Part shown: positions 23,937 to 32,297 of the stretch, one piece after another
Numbering within the stretch: position 1 is the first letter of the stretch
Layout of the letters: every line of letters begins with the position of its first letter
NCBI RefSeq assembly: GCF_900291475.1
Contig: NZ_OLMM01000004.1
Location: forward strand, 261,613-325,612
Length of the DNA: 64,000 bases
DNA from: Acidaminococcus hominis
GTDB lineage: Bacteria > Bacillota > Negativicutes > Acidaminococcales > Acidaminococcaceae
Direction: 5' to 3'
Notes under the pieces: model-generated
Seen by the model: the letters and a program-made list of their open reading frames with translations, nothing else
The model's database searches: none
Told to the model about the DNA's origin: nothing
Translations under genes and position numbers: made by a program

Positions 23937-24791
23937 ATGAGTGAATGCAGCGGCTGCAGCAAATCCGGTTCCGCCTGCTCCGGTTGTGCTTCTAAACCGA
24001 AGGTCAACGAACAGGATATTGCCATTGCAGATTTTCTTGCGCAGGTAAAACATAAACTGGTTGTCATGAGCGGCAAAGGCGGCGTGGGCAAAAGCACCGT
24101 GTCCGTGGATCTGGCCCTGATTCTGGCAGAACGGGGATATAAGGTAGGACTTATGGACGTGGATCTCCACGGCCCCAGTATTGCCACCATGCTGGGCTTT
24201 GACAAGGCCCGGGTACAGGTACTGGGGGACCAGCTCCTGCCCTTCCATTACAACGATAATCTGGAATTTCTGTCCGCCCAGGGCTTTTTGGCCAATTCCG
24301 ATGATGCCCTGATTTGGAGAGGACCCATGAAAATTGGCGCTATCCGCCAATTCATGTCCGATACCCGCTGGGATCCTTTGGATTACCTGATCATCGACTG
24401 CCCTCCCGGCACCGGCGATGAACCTTTAACCGTAATCCAAACCATCACCGACGCCCAGGCCGTCATCGTGACCACCCCCCAAAAGGTGGCGCTGGCCGAC
24501 GTGCGCAAATCCCTGAGCTTCTGTGAACTGGCCCACATCCCGGTACGGGGCATTATTGAAAATATGAGCGGCTTTATCTGCCCCCACTGCCACCAGAAAG
24601 TGGATATTTTCAAATCTGGCGGCGGCAAGGACCTGGCTGCCGAAAAAGGCCTGCCTTTCCTGGGTCAGATTCCCATCGACCCTATGGTGGTGGCTGCCGA
24701 AGACAACGGCTCTCCCCTGGACAATATCAGCCCGGAAAGCCGGACAGCACTGGACGAAATCGTCGACAACATTCTGGCTGCCGACAAGTAA
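23937..24791 (+). CDS. Mrp/NBP35-family Fe-S cluster carrier ATPase
   Basis: A 284-residue MinD-like P-loop ATPase (ApbC/Mrp). The Cys-rich N-terminus CSGCSKSGSACSGC is unusual for bacterial Mrp and resembles NBP35-type N-terminal clusters. The deviant Walker A SGKGGVGKST is near residue 45. The dimer-bridging CPHC motif that binds a shared 4Fe-4S cluster is near residue 220. It probably assembles or transfers clusters to apo-proteins such as the Fe-S enzymes encoded nearby (PFOR, ThiC, HutW). Monocistronic, with a strong AGGAGG site. Confidence 0.93.
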   Translation: MSECSGCSKSGSACSGCASKPKVNEQDIAIADFLAQVKHKLVVMSGKGGVGKSTVSVDLALILAERGYKVGLMDVDLHGPSIATMLGFDKARVQVLGDQLLPFHYNDNLEFLSAQGFLANSDDALIWRGPMKIGAIRQFMSDTRWDPLDYLIIDCPPGTGDEPLTVIQTITDAQAVIVTTPQKVALADVRKSLSFCELAHIPVRGIIENMSGFICPHCHQKVDIFKSGGGKDLAAEKGLPFLGQIPIDPMVVAAEDNGSPLDNISPESRTALDEIVDNILAADK

Positions 24792-24800
24792 TTGCCCCAA

Positions 24801-24850
24801 AACAAAACAGCGGAACCTGGAGAATTTTCTCTGGATTCCGCTGTTTTTTT
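24801..24850. terminator. Bidirectional terminator between mrp and citXG
   Basis: The stem ACAGCGGAA-(T)CC / GG-ATTCCGCTGT (24807-24844) with T tract GTTTTTTTA on the plus strand and A-rich flank AACAAAAC on the other side serves two convergent genes. Confidence 0.8.
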
Positions 24851-24866
24851 ATTCCGTAAACTCTGC

Positions 24867-26246
24867 TCAGCCAAAAACGGCTTCCATCCGGACCAGGAAA
24901 ATGGCCAGGATCAATAGGTCTGCGCAGCCGCCGGGGCTGATATTCTTTTGGATAAAGTCTTCGTTCAGGTCCCATACCGCCTGTAGACCTTCCGGGGTAA
25001 AGGCGCCGCCCCGGTCCAAAATATGCTTAGCCTGCTGCTGGGCTTCCTTCAGGGTAGCGCTGTCCGACCGGCTGAGGATATTGGTATCCTCCACCTGGCT
25101 CAGGAGCAGCAGCAGGGTCTGGATGTAGGCCTCGTTTTGGGGCCTCCCTTCCTGGACAAACTGTCTCAGGGCCGGCAGGGCCACCTTAGCCAGGGACGGG
25201 AAGCCTTCCATGGCCTCGCCCCGGATGCCCTTAAAGCCATATTTCACGTACAGCACTTCCCCGTGGGTATGGGGATGGTAGGGGTCGATTTTGGCAAAGT
25301 CCTGCTCCAAAACGGGGGTGACATTTTCCCCAATGGCCTTGAGCACCGCCTCACTGGAAACCTTGCCGGTCTGGGCCAGCTGCCACAGGGTAAAGGAGGT
25401 CACAAGCCCCAGGGAGAAGATAATTCCCTTGTGGGTGTTCACGTTGCCCGTAGCCCGGAACATAGCCTTTTCGGCCGCTGCTCCCATGGGCCGCAGGGAC
25501 AGGAACAGGTCTGCGCCGCTGCCTTCCCACAGCCAGCCCTTTTCCGCCATTTCCCGCAAAAAGGGCACAATGGCATCGGTGCTGGCAGCAAAGGTGTGCC
25601 AGTCCATATCCTTGTGGGCGCCGGGGTTGTCCCGATCCACCAGCCCCGGTTTGGGAGTGGCGTCCACTTCCCCCTGGAGCCCTGCCCGCAGGTTCTGCTC
25701 CACCGTGTCCAGGAGGAAATTCTCCAGGATTCTGTGGATATTCCGCTGGAGGGTAGAAACGCTGTGCTTCCGGCTCCGGGCACAGGCCTGGGCGGGCTGG
25801 GAGCATACCAGGCACAGCCGGCCGGGCAGGCCCAGTTCCTGGCGTTCCAGCTTCCGGCCGTCCCGGTCCAATACGTCCATATCAAACAGACGGCCCAGCC
25901 GGTCCTGGTTTTCAATCTGGCAGGCAAGGGTCTTTATGGCCGCCGGTTCTCCGTCCAGCACGTAGTACTTTTCGTAGCCGGTTTTGGCCTCAATGACCTT
26001 CTCATAGAGAACGGGAATCCCCGCCTCCTGGAAAGCCGCCTCCAGCCGCCGGATGCCTTCCCGAAAACCCAAATGAATCAGAGGGGAGGTCTTTACCGGG
26101 CCGGGAATGTTCAGGGTAAAAAACAACAGGGGCTTCTGGTATCTTGCAAGAAGTACTTGCTGGGCTCTGGCCCGGCCGTCCCGGGCTGCCAGCATATCCG
26201 GCACTTCTACCGCCGGTCCCCCGTGCAAAATGACAAATTCTTTCAT
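24867..26246 (-). CDS. citXG: CitXG fusion: citrate lyase holo-ACP synthase / triphosphoribosyl-dephospho-CoA synthase
   Basis: A 459-residue bifunctional protein maturing the citrate lyase acyl carrier protein. The N-terminal roughly 170 residues are CitX, which transfers the prosthetic group to apo-CitD (AARDGRARAQQVLLARYQKPLLFFTLNIPGP is the characteristic start). The remaining roughly 285 residues are CitG, which makes 2'-(5''-triphosphoribosyl)-3'-dephospho-CoA; its signature VDATPKPGLVDRDNPGAHKDMDW is near residue 215. Such fusions are known in several Firmicutes. It is 8 bp downstream of the lysR gene and divergent from citDEF. CitC, the lyase-activating ligase, is not in the window. 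Confidence 0.92.
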   Translation of the reverse strand: MKEFVILHGGPAVEVPDMLAARDGRARAQQVLLARYQKPLLFFTLNIPGPVKTSPLIHLGFREGIRRLEAAFQEAGIPVLYEKVIEAKTGYEKYYVLDGEPAAIKTLACQIENQDRLGRLFDMDVLDRDGRKLERQELGLPGRLCLVCSQPAQACARSRKHSVSTLQRNIHRILENFLLDTVEQNLRAGLQGEVDATPKPGLVDRDNPGAHKDMDWHTFAASTDAIVPFLREMAEKGWLWEGSGADLFLSLRPMGAAAEKAMFRATGNVNTHKGIIFSLGLVTSFTLWQLAQTGKVSSEAVLKAIGENVTPVLEQDFAKIDPYHPHTHGEVLYVKYGFKGIRGEAMEGFPSLAKVALPALRQFVQEGRPQNEAYIQTLLLLLSQVEDTNILSRSDSATLKEAQQQAKHILDRGGAFTPEGLQAVWDLNEDFIQKNISPGGCADLLILAIFLVRMEAVFG

Positions 26247-26254
26247 ATAGTGAC

Positions 26255-27166
26255 TTATTCCTTCCTTTTTCTGCCGTTATTCCGGATCAGTTCTGCAAAA
26301 GCCCGGGCATAAGGGCTGAGATAGGCGTCCTTGCGGATACAGATATAGCAGTACCGTTTGTTGGCCACGCCTAATAAAGGATATAATACACAGTTGCCTT
26401 TTGACAAGAAGTATTCGTCCAAATAAACGTCGGGGCACAGGAAAACCACTTCCATGGCGCTGACCAGCCGCTTGCCCACCTCGATGCTGGAGGTTTCCAG
26501 TACGATGCTGGGTTTGATTTCGTAGGTGCTGAACACGTTGTCCTGGACCCGGCGCACATTGTGGCCTTCCGTAATGGAAACGAATTCCTCGTTTTTGGCT
26601 TCGGTGATGTGGATGGGCGTCCCCGGCTTGATGCGCTGGGCCAGGGTGGTCTGCTTGTTGGCCACCAGCACCACGTCTTCCGTTTCCACCAGTTCGTAGC
26701 TGAGCTCGTCGTTGGTGGGGGTGGTAGTGGTAATGGCCAGGTCCACGCCGCCGTTGAGGACGGCATTTTCCGTAATGCTGCTGCCGGCCTCCTGAATTTC
26801 CAGCTTGATATGGGGATAGCGCTGCCGGAAAATGGGCACCACCTGGGGCAGCATCATCATGGCCCGCTGTACGGGGATTCCGATGCGCAGGGTTCCATAC
26901 CCTTCATACTGGATATCCGCCACCTCGTGCAGCAGGTTGGAGCTGATGGTAATCACTTTCTTTACGGCTGCAATATATTTTTTTCCTGCTTCTGTCAGCA
27001 CAATGGGGTTGGTGTTGCGCAGGAATATGGGTGCACCCAGGTACTTTTCCACGGCCTTGATGGTCTGGCTCAGTGCCGGTTGGGATACATGCATGGTTTT
27101 GGAGGCATTGGTGATGCTCCCCTCCTTGATAATTTCCATGATGTACTGTGCGTGTTTTAAGTTCAT
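26255..27166 (-). CDS. LysR-family regulator, probably of citrate fermentation
   Basis: A 303-residue LysR-type regulator: N-terminal winged HTH (ITNASKTMHVSQPALSQTIKAVEKYLG, residues 17-41) and a C-terminal periplasmic-binding-like effector domain from about residue 90. It is divergent from citDEF and cotranscribed with citXG, so it probably controls citrate genes; citrate as inducer is inference. The intergenic region carries an ATAAG-N6-CTTAT inverted repeat that recurs before the second citM gene. An AAGGAGGAACT ribosome binding site sets the start. Confidence 0.85.
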   Translation of the reverse strand: MNLKHAQYIMEIIKEGSITNASKTMHVSQPALSQTIKAVEKYLGAPIFLRNTNPIVLTEAGKKYIAAVKKVITISSNLLHEVADIQYEGYGTLRIGIPVQRAMMMLPQVVPIFRQRYPHIKLEIQEAGSSITENAVLNGGVDLAITTTTPTNDELSYELVETEDVVLVANKQTTLAQRIKPGTPIHITEAKNEEFVSITEGHNVRRVQDNVFSTYEIKPSIVLETSSIEVGKRLVSAMEVVFLCPDVYLDEYFLSKGNCVLYPLLGVANKRYCYICIRKDAYLSPYARAFAELIRNNGRKRKE

Positions 27167-27282
27167 AGTTCCTCCTTGGCTCCCTATTTTTTCTGTCTTT
27201 TTTCATCCCGTCGGGGACTTTTTTTATTTGCTCGTTATTTGTGACAATTTCTCGAAATCCGGGAAGCCGCATTATAAGGCCC

Positions 27283-27343
27283 TTTCCGGGCCCTGATAAG
27301 AAATCGCTTATGCAGATTATATCATTATTTATATTAGTTTTCC
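27283..27343 (+). promoter_or_regulatory. citDEF control region, first copy of a shared operator/promoter module
   Basis: The module TTTCCGGG-N5-ATAAG-N6-CTTAT-N13-TTATTTATATTAGTTTTCC lies upstream of citD. It reappears with identical spacing upstream of the second citM (32124-32184). CTTATG (27307) and TATATT (27330) are 17 bp apart and could be the -35/-10 pair, overlapped by the inverted repeat, as is common for LysR-activated promoters. Confidence 0.75.
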
Positions 27344-27414
27344 AATTTTTCATATGTTACTATCAAAGTGCAACAATATGTACATTGTCTACATTTCTAG
27401 AAGGAGTGATTTGA

Positions 27415-27714
27415 ATGGAATTGAAGAAGGCAGCCATGGCTGGCACTGTTGAGTCTTCTGATGCCCAAGTAACGGTCGAACCCGGTTCCAATGGTATCGA
27501 ACTCAATATTGAAAGCAGCGTCATCCACCAATATGGTAGACAGATTAAGGCTGTTGTTCTGGAAACCCTGACGAAACTGGACGTGAAGAACGCCAAAGTT
27601 TCCGTCGTAGATAAGGGCGCTCTGGACTGCACTTTAAAAGCCCGCGTTGAAGGAGCGGTGTACCGTTCTATTAACGAGGACCCTGATACACCGAATCCCT
27701 GGGAGGTTTTATAA
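27415..27714 (+). CDS. citD: Citrate lyase acyl carrier protein (gamma subunit)
   Basis: A 99-residue CitD. The pattern KAAMAGTVESSDAQVTVEP near the N-terminus holds the Ser that carries the phosphoribosyl-dephospho-CoA prosthetic group, and SSVIHQYGRQIKAVVLETL is family-typical. In the complex it carries the acetyl/citryl thioester between CitF and CitE. The AGAAGGAGTGATTTGA ribosome binding site gives the start. First gene of citDEF; citE starts 1 bp after its stop. Confidence 0.95.
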   Translation: MELKKAAMAGTVESSDAQVTVEPGSNGIELNIESSVIHQYGRQIKAVVLETLTKLDVKNAKVSVVDKGALDCTLKARVEGAVYRSINEDPDTPNPWEVL

Positions 27715-27715
27715 G

Positions 27716-28630
27716 ATGGAAGTAGTTAACACGAATCCCAACTTCAAGCGCCTGAGAAGAACCATGATGTTCTTGAATGCGCAAAAACCGAGCCTGATTA
27801 AAGACCCGTATGTTTACAAACCCGATTCCATCATGCTGGACCTGGAAGACGCCGTCGCTGAAAACCAAAAGGACGCAGCCCGTTACTCCCTGTTCCATGC
27901 CTTGAAAGAAATCGATTATCATGGCTGTGAAAGAGTTGTCCGGATCAACGGTCTGGAAACTCCCCACTGGAAAGAAGATGTCCGGGTTTCTGTAGCCGGC
28001 GGCTGCGATGCCATTCGTCTGGCCAAGACCGAATCCGCTAAAGACATCCACACCGTGGAAGAAGCCATTCTGGCTGCGGAAAAAGAATTCCACAGACCTA
28101 TCGGCAGCACCCTGATTATGGCTGCTATCGAATCCACCAAAGGTATCCTGAACGTACTGGAAATCTGCCAGTCCTCCGATCGTCTGTTCGGCGTTGCACT
28201 TAGCGGCGGCGACTACACCAAGGACCTGCAGACCTCCATTTCCAAGACCGGCGTTGAACTGATGGGCGCTCGTCAGCAAATGGTTATTGCTGCCCGTGCT
28301 ACCGGCCGTATGTGCTTTGATACGGTTTACACCGATTTGGACGACATGGAAGGCTTCAAAAAAGACGTTCAAATGATCAAAACCATGGGCTTTGATGGCA
28401 AATCCATCATCAACCCTCGTCAGATTGTACCGACCCACGAAATCTTTACTCCCAGCGAAAAAGAAATCCGCTATGCGGAACAAGTAGTTCGTGAAATCGA
28501 TACCAAGAAGGCTATGGGTATCGGTGTATTCACCATCAACGGCAAAATGCTGGATATCGCCTTCTATGACGGCGCCAAGAGAACCTTAGCTTTGGCCAAG
28601 GCTGCCGGTGTATATAAGGGGGAATTATAA
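27716..28630 (+). CDS. citE: Citrate lyase beta subunit (citryl-ACP lyase)
   Basis: A 304-residue HpcH/HpaI-family TIM barrel that cleaves citryl-ACP into oxaloacetate and acetyl-ACP. Metal- and substrate-binding motifs are intact: SIMLDLEDAVAENQKDAAR near residue 40, RINGLETPHW, AAIESTKGILNV and ALSGGDYTKDLQ. The frame remains open upstream to 27647, but ATG 27716 follows GGGAGG inside the citD end and matches the family start. Oxaloacetate made here would feed the PFOR route via pyruvate. Confidence 0.95.
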   Translation: MEVVNTNPNFKRLRRTMMFLNAQKPSLIKDPYVYKPDSIMLDLEDAVAENQKDAARYSLFHALKEIDYHGCERVVRINGLETPHWKEDVRVSVAGGCDAIRLAKTESAKDIHTVEEAILAAEKEFHRPIGSTLIMAAIESTKGILNVLEICQSSDRLFGVALSGGDYTKDLQTSISKTGVELMGARQQMVIAARATGRMCFDTVYTDLDDMEGFKKDVQMIKTMGFDGKSIINPRQIVPTHEIFTPSEKEIRYAEQVVREIDTKKAMGIGVFTINGKMLDIAFYDGAKRTLALAKAAGVYKGEL

Positions 28631-28631
28631 G

Positions 28632-30188
28632 ATGATTAATAAAGTCGGTAGAGATATTCCTCAGGAGATCCTGGATCTGACCGGTAAGGAAGTCTTCCAG
28701 GGTGCCTATGCCAAACAAGGCGTAGAGTACAAAACCGCTACCCATACGGTAGCTCCTGTAATGGATCCCAGCTATAGCAAAGTTGTCAATTCCATTGAAG
28801 AAGTTCTGAAGAAATGCGGCATTAAAGACGGCATGACCCTGGGCTTCCACCATCATTTCCGTGAAGGGGATATGGTTGTGAACATGGTTATGAAAGCCGT
28901 TCATGATATGGGCATTAAGGACATTACCATTTGCGCCAGCTCCCTGGGCAAAGCCAATGATCCTATCGTTCCCTACATTGAAGATGGCACCATCACCAAC
29001 ATTCAGTCTTCCGGCGTGCGCGGCAAAATCGGCCAAGCAATCAGCAACGGCAAACTGAAGGGTCTGGCCATCATGCGCAGCCACGGCGGCCGCGTAAGAG
29101 CCATTGAATCCGGCGAAACTCATATCGATATCGCCTTCATCGGCGCTCCTACCTGCGACGAATACGGCAACTGCCGTGCCATCGGCGGCAAGAGCGACTG
29201 CGGCGTACTGAGCTATGCTGCTGTAGATGCTGACTATGCTGACAAAGTGGTAGCCGTAACGGATACCCTGGTAGCATTCCCCAACATCCCCGCTTCCATT
29301 TCCATGACCAAAGTTGACTATGTCCTGGTAGTTGATGCCATCGGCGATCCCAACAAGATTGCTACCGGTGCTGCCAAACCTACCACCGACATGAGAAAAC
29401 TTCTGATGGCCAAGTACACCACCGAATTCCTGGTGCACACTCCTTACTACAAGGACGGCTTCACCTATCAGACCGGCGTTGGCGGCGCTTCCATTGCTTC
29501 CACCAAACTGCTGGCTGACCACCTGAGAAAAGACAACATCCACATCAGCGTAGGCCTGGGCGGTATTTCCAAACCCATGTGCGACCTGCTGGATGAAGGC
29601 CTGGTGGAAAAAATCGTTGACACCCAGGATTTCGATATGGATGCCATCGAAAATATCAAAACCAACCCCAACCACATTGAAATCACGGCTTCCGAATATG
29701 CCGATCCTTTCAATAAAGGTGCTTATGTAAACAAGCTGGACTTCGTTATCCTGGCTTCCCTGGAAGTAGATACCCACTTCAACTGCAACGTTGTAGTAGG
29801 TTCTGACGGTGTGATCACCGGTGCTCAGGGCGGTCACCCGGATACCGCAGCCGGCGCAAAATGCACCATCGTAATTGCTCCCCTGCTGCAAGGCCGTATT
29901 CCTGCCATCTGCACCAACGTAACCACGGTAACCACTCCGGGCGAAACCGTTGACGTAGTTGTTACGGACTATGGTATTGCCATCAACCCTCGCCGCCAGG
30001 ATCTGATTGACTGCATGAAGGACGTAGATCTGCCCTTCTACACCATCGAAGAACTGCGCGACATGGCGTACAAGATGGTTGGTGAACCTGATCCGGTACA
30101 ATTTGGCGACCGGGTTGTAGGTATCATCGAAGGCCGGGACGGCACCATTATGGATGTGGTTCGTCAGGTTAAGGATTTTGAGTTCTAA
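28632..30188 (+). CDS. citF: Citrate lyase alpha subunit (citrate:acetyl-ACP transferase)
   Basis: A 518-residue CitF of the usual length. It exchanges the acetyl group on CitD for citrate, forming citryl-ACP. Family motifs include GMTLGFHHHFREGDMVVNMV near residue 75, RSHGGRVRAIESGE, and YQTGVGGASIASTK, a glycine-rich CoA-transferase-like segment. The C-terminal EGRDGTIMDVVRQV is also typical. ATG 28632 follows the citE stop by 1 bp. The gene ends at a strong terminator, partly insulating the downstream transporter. Confidence 0.96.
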   Translation: MINKVGRDIPQEILDLTGKEVFQGAYAKQGVEYKTATHTVAPVMDPSYSKVVNSIEEVLKKCGIKDGMTLGFHHHFREGDMVVNMVMKAVHDMGIKDITICASSLGKANDPIVPYIEDGTITNIQSSGVRGKIGQAISNGKLKGLAIMRSHGGRVRAIESGETHIDIAFIGAPTCDEYGNCRAIGGKSDCGVLSYAAVDADYADKVVAVTDTLVAFPNIPASISMTKVDYVLVVDAIGDPNKIATGAAKPTTDMRKLLMAKYTTEFLVHTPYYKDGFTYQTGVGGASIASTKLLADHLRKDNIHISVGLGGISKPMCDLLDEGLVEKIVDTQDFDMDAIENIKTNPNHIEITASEYADPFNKGAYVNKLDFVILASLEVDTHFNCNVVVGSDGVITGAQGGHPDTAAGAKCTIVIAPLLQGRIPAICTNVTTVTTPGETVDVVVTDYGIAINPRRQDLIDCMKDVDLPFYTIEELRDMAYKMVGEPDPVQFGDRVVGIIEGRDGTIMDVVRQVKDFEF

Positions 30189-30202
30189 TAGCTTTGACCC
30201 TT

Positions 30203-30240
30203 GACCTAACCGGGACTGGTTATCCCGGTTAGGTCATTTT
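30203..30240 (+). terminator. Terminator between citF and the first citM
   Basis: A perfect 13-bp hairpin GACCTAACCGGGA / TCCCGGTTAGGTC with a 6-7-nt loop followed by ATTTTCC. The weak T tract could allow partial read-through into citM, which has no obvious promoter of its own. Confidence 0.75.
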
Positions 30241-30260
30241 CCTAGAAAAGGAGGATTACT

Positions 30261-31595
30261 ATGTTTCTTGGTATTGTTGGTTTCCTGATGGTAATCATCA
30301 TCGTGGCAGCCCTGATTCGCGGGAAATCTAACCCCGTACCTCTGTTCGTTATTGTTCCTGTTGTTGCAGCCCTGATTACCGGTTTCACCCCGGATCAAAT
30401 CTTTAAATTCATCACTGCTGGTGTAGGCAAGACTTGGTCCACTGCTGTACTGTTCATTTTCTCCATCGTTTACTTCTCCATGATGGGCGATATGGGCCTG
30501 TTTGACCCGATGGTAAACTGGCTGGTTAAAAAAGCCGGCGACAACATCGTAATGGTCACCATTGCCACTGCCTGCATCGCTGTTATCTCCCACTTGGACG
30601 GCGCTCTGGCTTCCACCCTGCTGATCACCATCCCTGCCATGCTTCCTATTTATAAGAAGCTGCACATGAGACCGGTAGTGCTGGTCTGCATCATTGGTGC
30701 TGCCATGTCCATCATGAACCTGCTGCCTTGGGGCGGCCCTGTTGCCCGTACCGGCGTTGTACTGAACGTCGATGTTAACGCACTGTGGCAGGAACTGATT
30801 CCCCTGCAGGGCGTTGGTCTGGTTATCCTGATGATCTTCGCTGCCTACATGGGTGTTATGGAAAAGCGCCGCGGCGCTGGCCTGAACCCCACTGGCAAGG
30901 CTGCTATGCTGTCTGAAGACGAAGACGAAGGCTCCAAGGACGACAACCTGTCTGCTGACGATGCTGCTTTCATGAAACGCCCGAAGATGATCTGGTTCAA
31001 CGGCCTGCTGACCATCGTAGTTATCGGTCTGCTGTGCTTCACCGACATTCCTCTGTACGGTGCTTTCATGTTCGGTCTGGCCATCGCTTTGATTGCCAAC
31101 TTCCGTACTGCTTCTGAACAAGCAAGAGCTATCAAAATGCATGCTGCTACCGCTCTGACCATGCCTATGATCCTGCTGGCTTCCGGTGTATTCCTGGGTG
31201 TTCTGTCCAAGACCGGCATGATGAAAGCTATGGCACAAATGCTGATTGCTATTGTTCCTGCGGCTCTGGGACCCCATCTGCAAGACGTATTCGGCTTCTT
31301 CGCAGTGCCTATCGGCATGATGCTGGGTACCGACTCCTACTTCTTCGGTCTGCTGCCTCTGGCTATCGGTGTTGGTCAACAGTTCGGTGTTGATCCTCAC
31401 AACATGGCTATGGCTATGCTGATTGGTAAGAACTACGGCGTTATGGTTACTCCTCACGCTGCTACCACCTTCCTGGCCTGCGGCCTGGCTGGTATCTCCA
31501 TCAAAGAACTGCTGAAGTTCTGCACCCCGCGTCTGTGGGTTCTGTCCTGGTTCTCCCTGCTGGGCGGCCTGATGCTGGGTCTGTTCAAATTCTAA
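30261..31595 (+). CDS. CitMHS-family citrate transporter, copy 1
   Basis: A 444-residue polytopic inner-membrane protein of the CitMHS family (citrate-divalent cation/H+ symporters such as B. subtilis CitM). About twelve hydrophobic segments surround a charged loop (SEDEDEGSKDDNLSADD near residue 220). The conserved LLPWGGPVARTGVVL and GTDSYFFGLLPLA segments are present. Position after citDEF supports citrate as substrate. 95% of residues are identical to the second copy at 32.3 kb. The ribosome binding site is AAAGGAGG. Confidence 0.92.
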   Translation: MFLGIVGFLMVIIIVAALIRGKSNPVPLFVIVPVVAALITGFTPDQIFKFITAGVGKTWSTAVLFIFSIVYFSMMGDMGLFDPMVNWLVKKAGDNIVMVTIATACIAVISHLDGALASTLLITIPAMLPIYKKLHMRPVVLVCIIGAAMSIMNLLPWGGPVARTGVVLNVDVNALWQELIPLQGVGLVILMIFAAYMGVMEKRRGAGLNPTGKAAMLSEDEDEGSKDDNLSADDAAFMKRPKMIWFNGLLTIVVIGLLCFTDIPLYGAFMFGLAIALIANFRTASEQARAIKMHAATALTMPMILLASGVFLGVLSKTGMMKAMAQMLIAIVPAALGPHLQDVFGFFAVPIGMMLGTDSYFFGLLPLAIGVGQQFGVDPHNMAMAMLIGKNYGVMVTPHAATTFLACGLAGISIKELLKFCTPRLWVLSWFSLLGGLMLGLFKF

Positions 31596-31610
31596 GCAAG
31601 GACTTACTGA

Positions 31611-31646
31611 AACTGCTCTCCGGTTATCCGGAGGGCAGTTTTTTTA
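31611..31646 (+). terminator. Terminator after the first citM
   Basis: The hairpin AACTGCTCTCCGG-TTAT-CCGGAGGGCAGTT is followed by seven T residues. Confidence 0.88.
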
Positions 31647-31649
31647 TGG

Positions 31650-32123
31650 GGTTTTGGAGCGGCAATAAAGGGCAAGCAAAAAACAACCTAGACCGCCAAA
31701 AGAAAGGCCCTTGCAGGGCAAATTTGGCGGTGCTGGGAGGCATTTTATCCTGGAAGCAAGTTTTGTGTACCCATTAGTTTCTGCAGCTTAACCCCAAAGC
31801 TTGCTTCTAGGACACCGTCCCCAGAAAAACCTCGTTTATACGGCATCACCTTTTGCTCCCAAATGCTAACGTTGGTCCCAGTCGCCTCACTGCTCCCCTT
31901 ATTTCTTCCGTTCTCCTGACAATCCATTTTATAAAGCCATCAGATTTTCGCAAATCTGTAACAGATTGTTTTTCCGTCGACTGCAAAAAAGAGGTGTTTT
32001 TTGTTCATTTTTAGCACTTTTTCTGTTTTTCCATAGTTCCTCTGCCCGGAATTTTGAAAAAATTTCTATTTTTGTACATTTGAAACAATTTACAAAAACC
32101 TGCTAAGCCACATCCTGTGCCCG
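31650..32123. other. 474-bp unexplained stretch between the two citM genes
   Basis: No convincing coding sequence. It contains a two-tier hairpin CCGCCAAA / TTTGGCGG (31693-31730) with inner GCCC/GGGC, and a longer-range inverted pair GAAGCAAG / CTTGCTTC around 31750-31812. The T-rich 3' part from about 31940 has several T tracts and no recognisable RNA motif. It may be a remnant from the transporter duplication. Confidence 0.45.
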
Positions 32124-32184
32124 TTTCCGGGTTTCCATAAGTTATTCCTTATGGTATTTATTTTATTATTTATATTAGTTTTCC
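32124..32184 (+). promoter_or_regulatory. Second citM control region, copy of the citDEF module
   Basis: TTTCCGGG (32124), ATAAG (32137-32141), CTTAT (32148-32152) and TTATTTATATTAGTTTTCC (32166-32184) repeat the citDEF promoter arrangement with identical spacing. Here the inverted repeat is extended to CCATAAG/CTTATGG. Candidate -35 CTTATG and -10 TATATT are 17 bp apart. A second shared segment, TCCGGGAAGCCGCATTA, lies downstream at about 32258 and has its twin at about 27258. Confidence 0.75.
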
Positions 32185-32297
32185 GAATATTGCTATGCTA
32201 AGATTTTAACGAAGTCAAGGGAACCCATCTTACTTCTCCGCTGACCGTGACGGCCCGTCCGGGAAGCCGCATTACACTTTTAAAGGAGGACACTACT

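Noticed and set aside
31745-31927. A 60-codon minus-strand ORF between the two citM genes
   Set aside because: No ribosome binding site, no family resemblance, and located in a region of hairpins.
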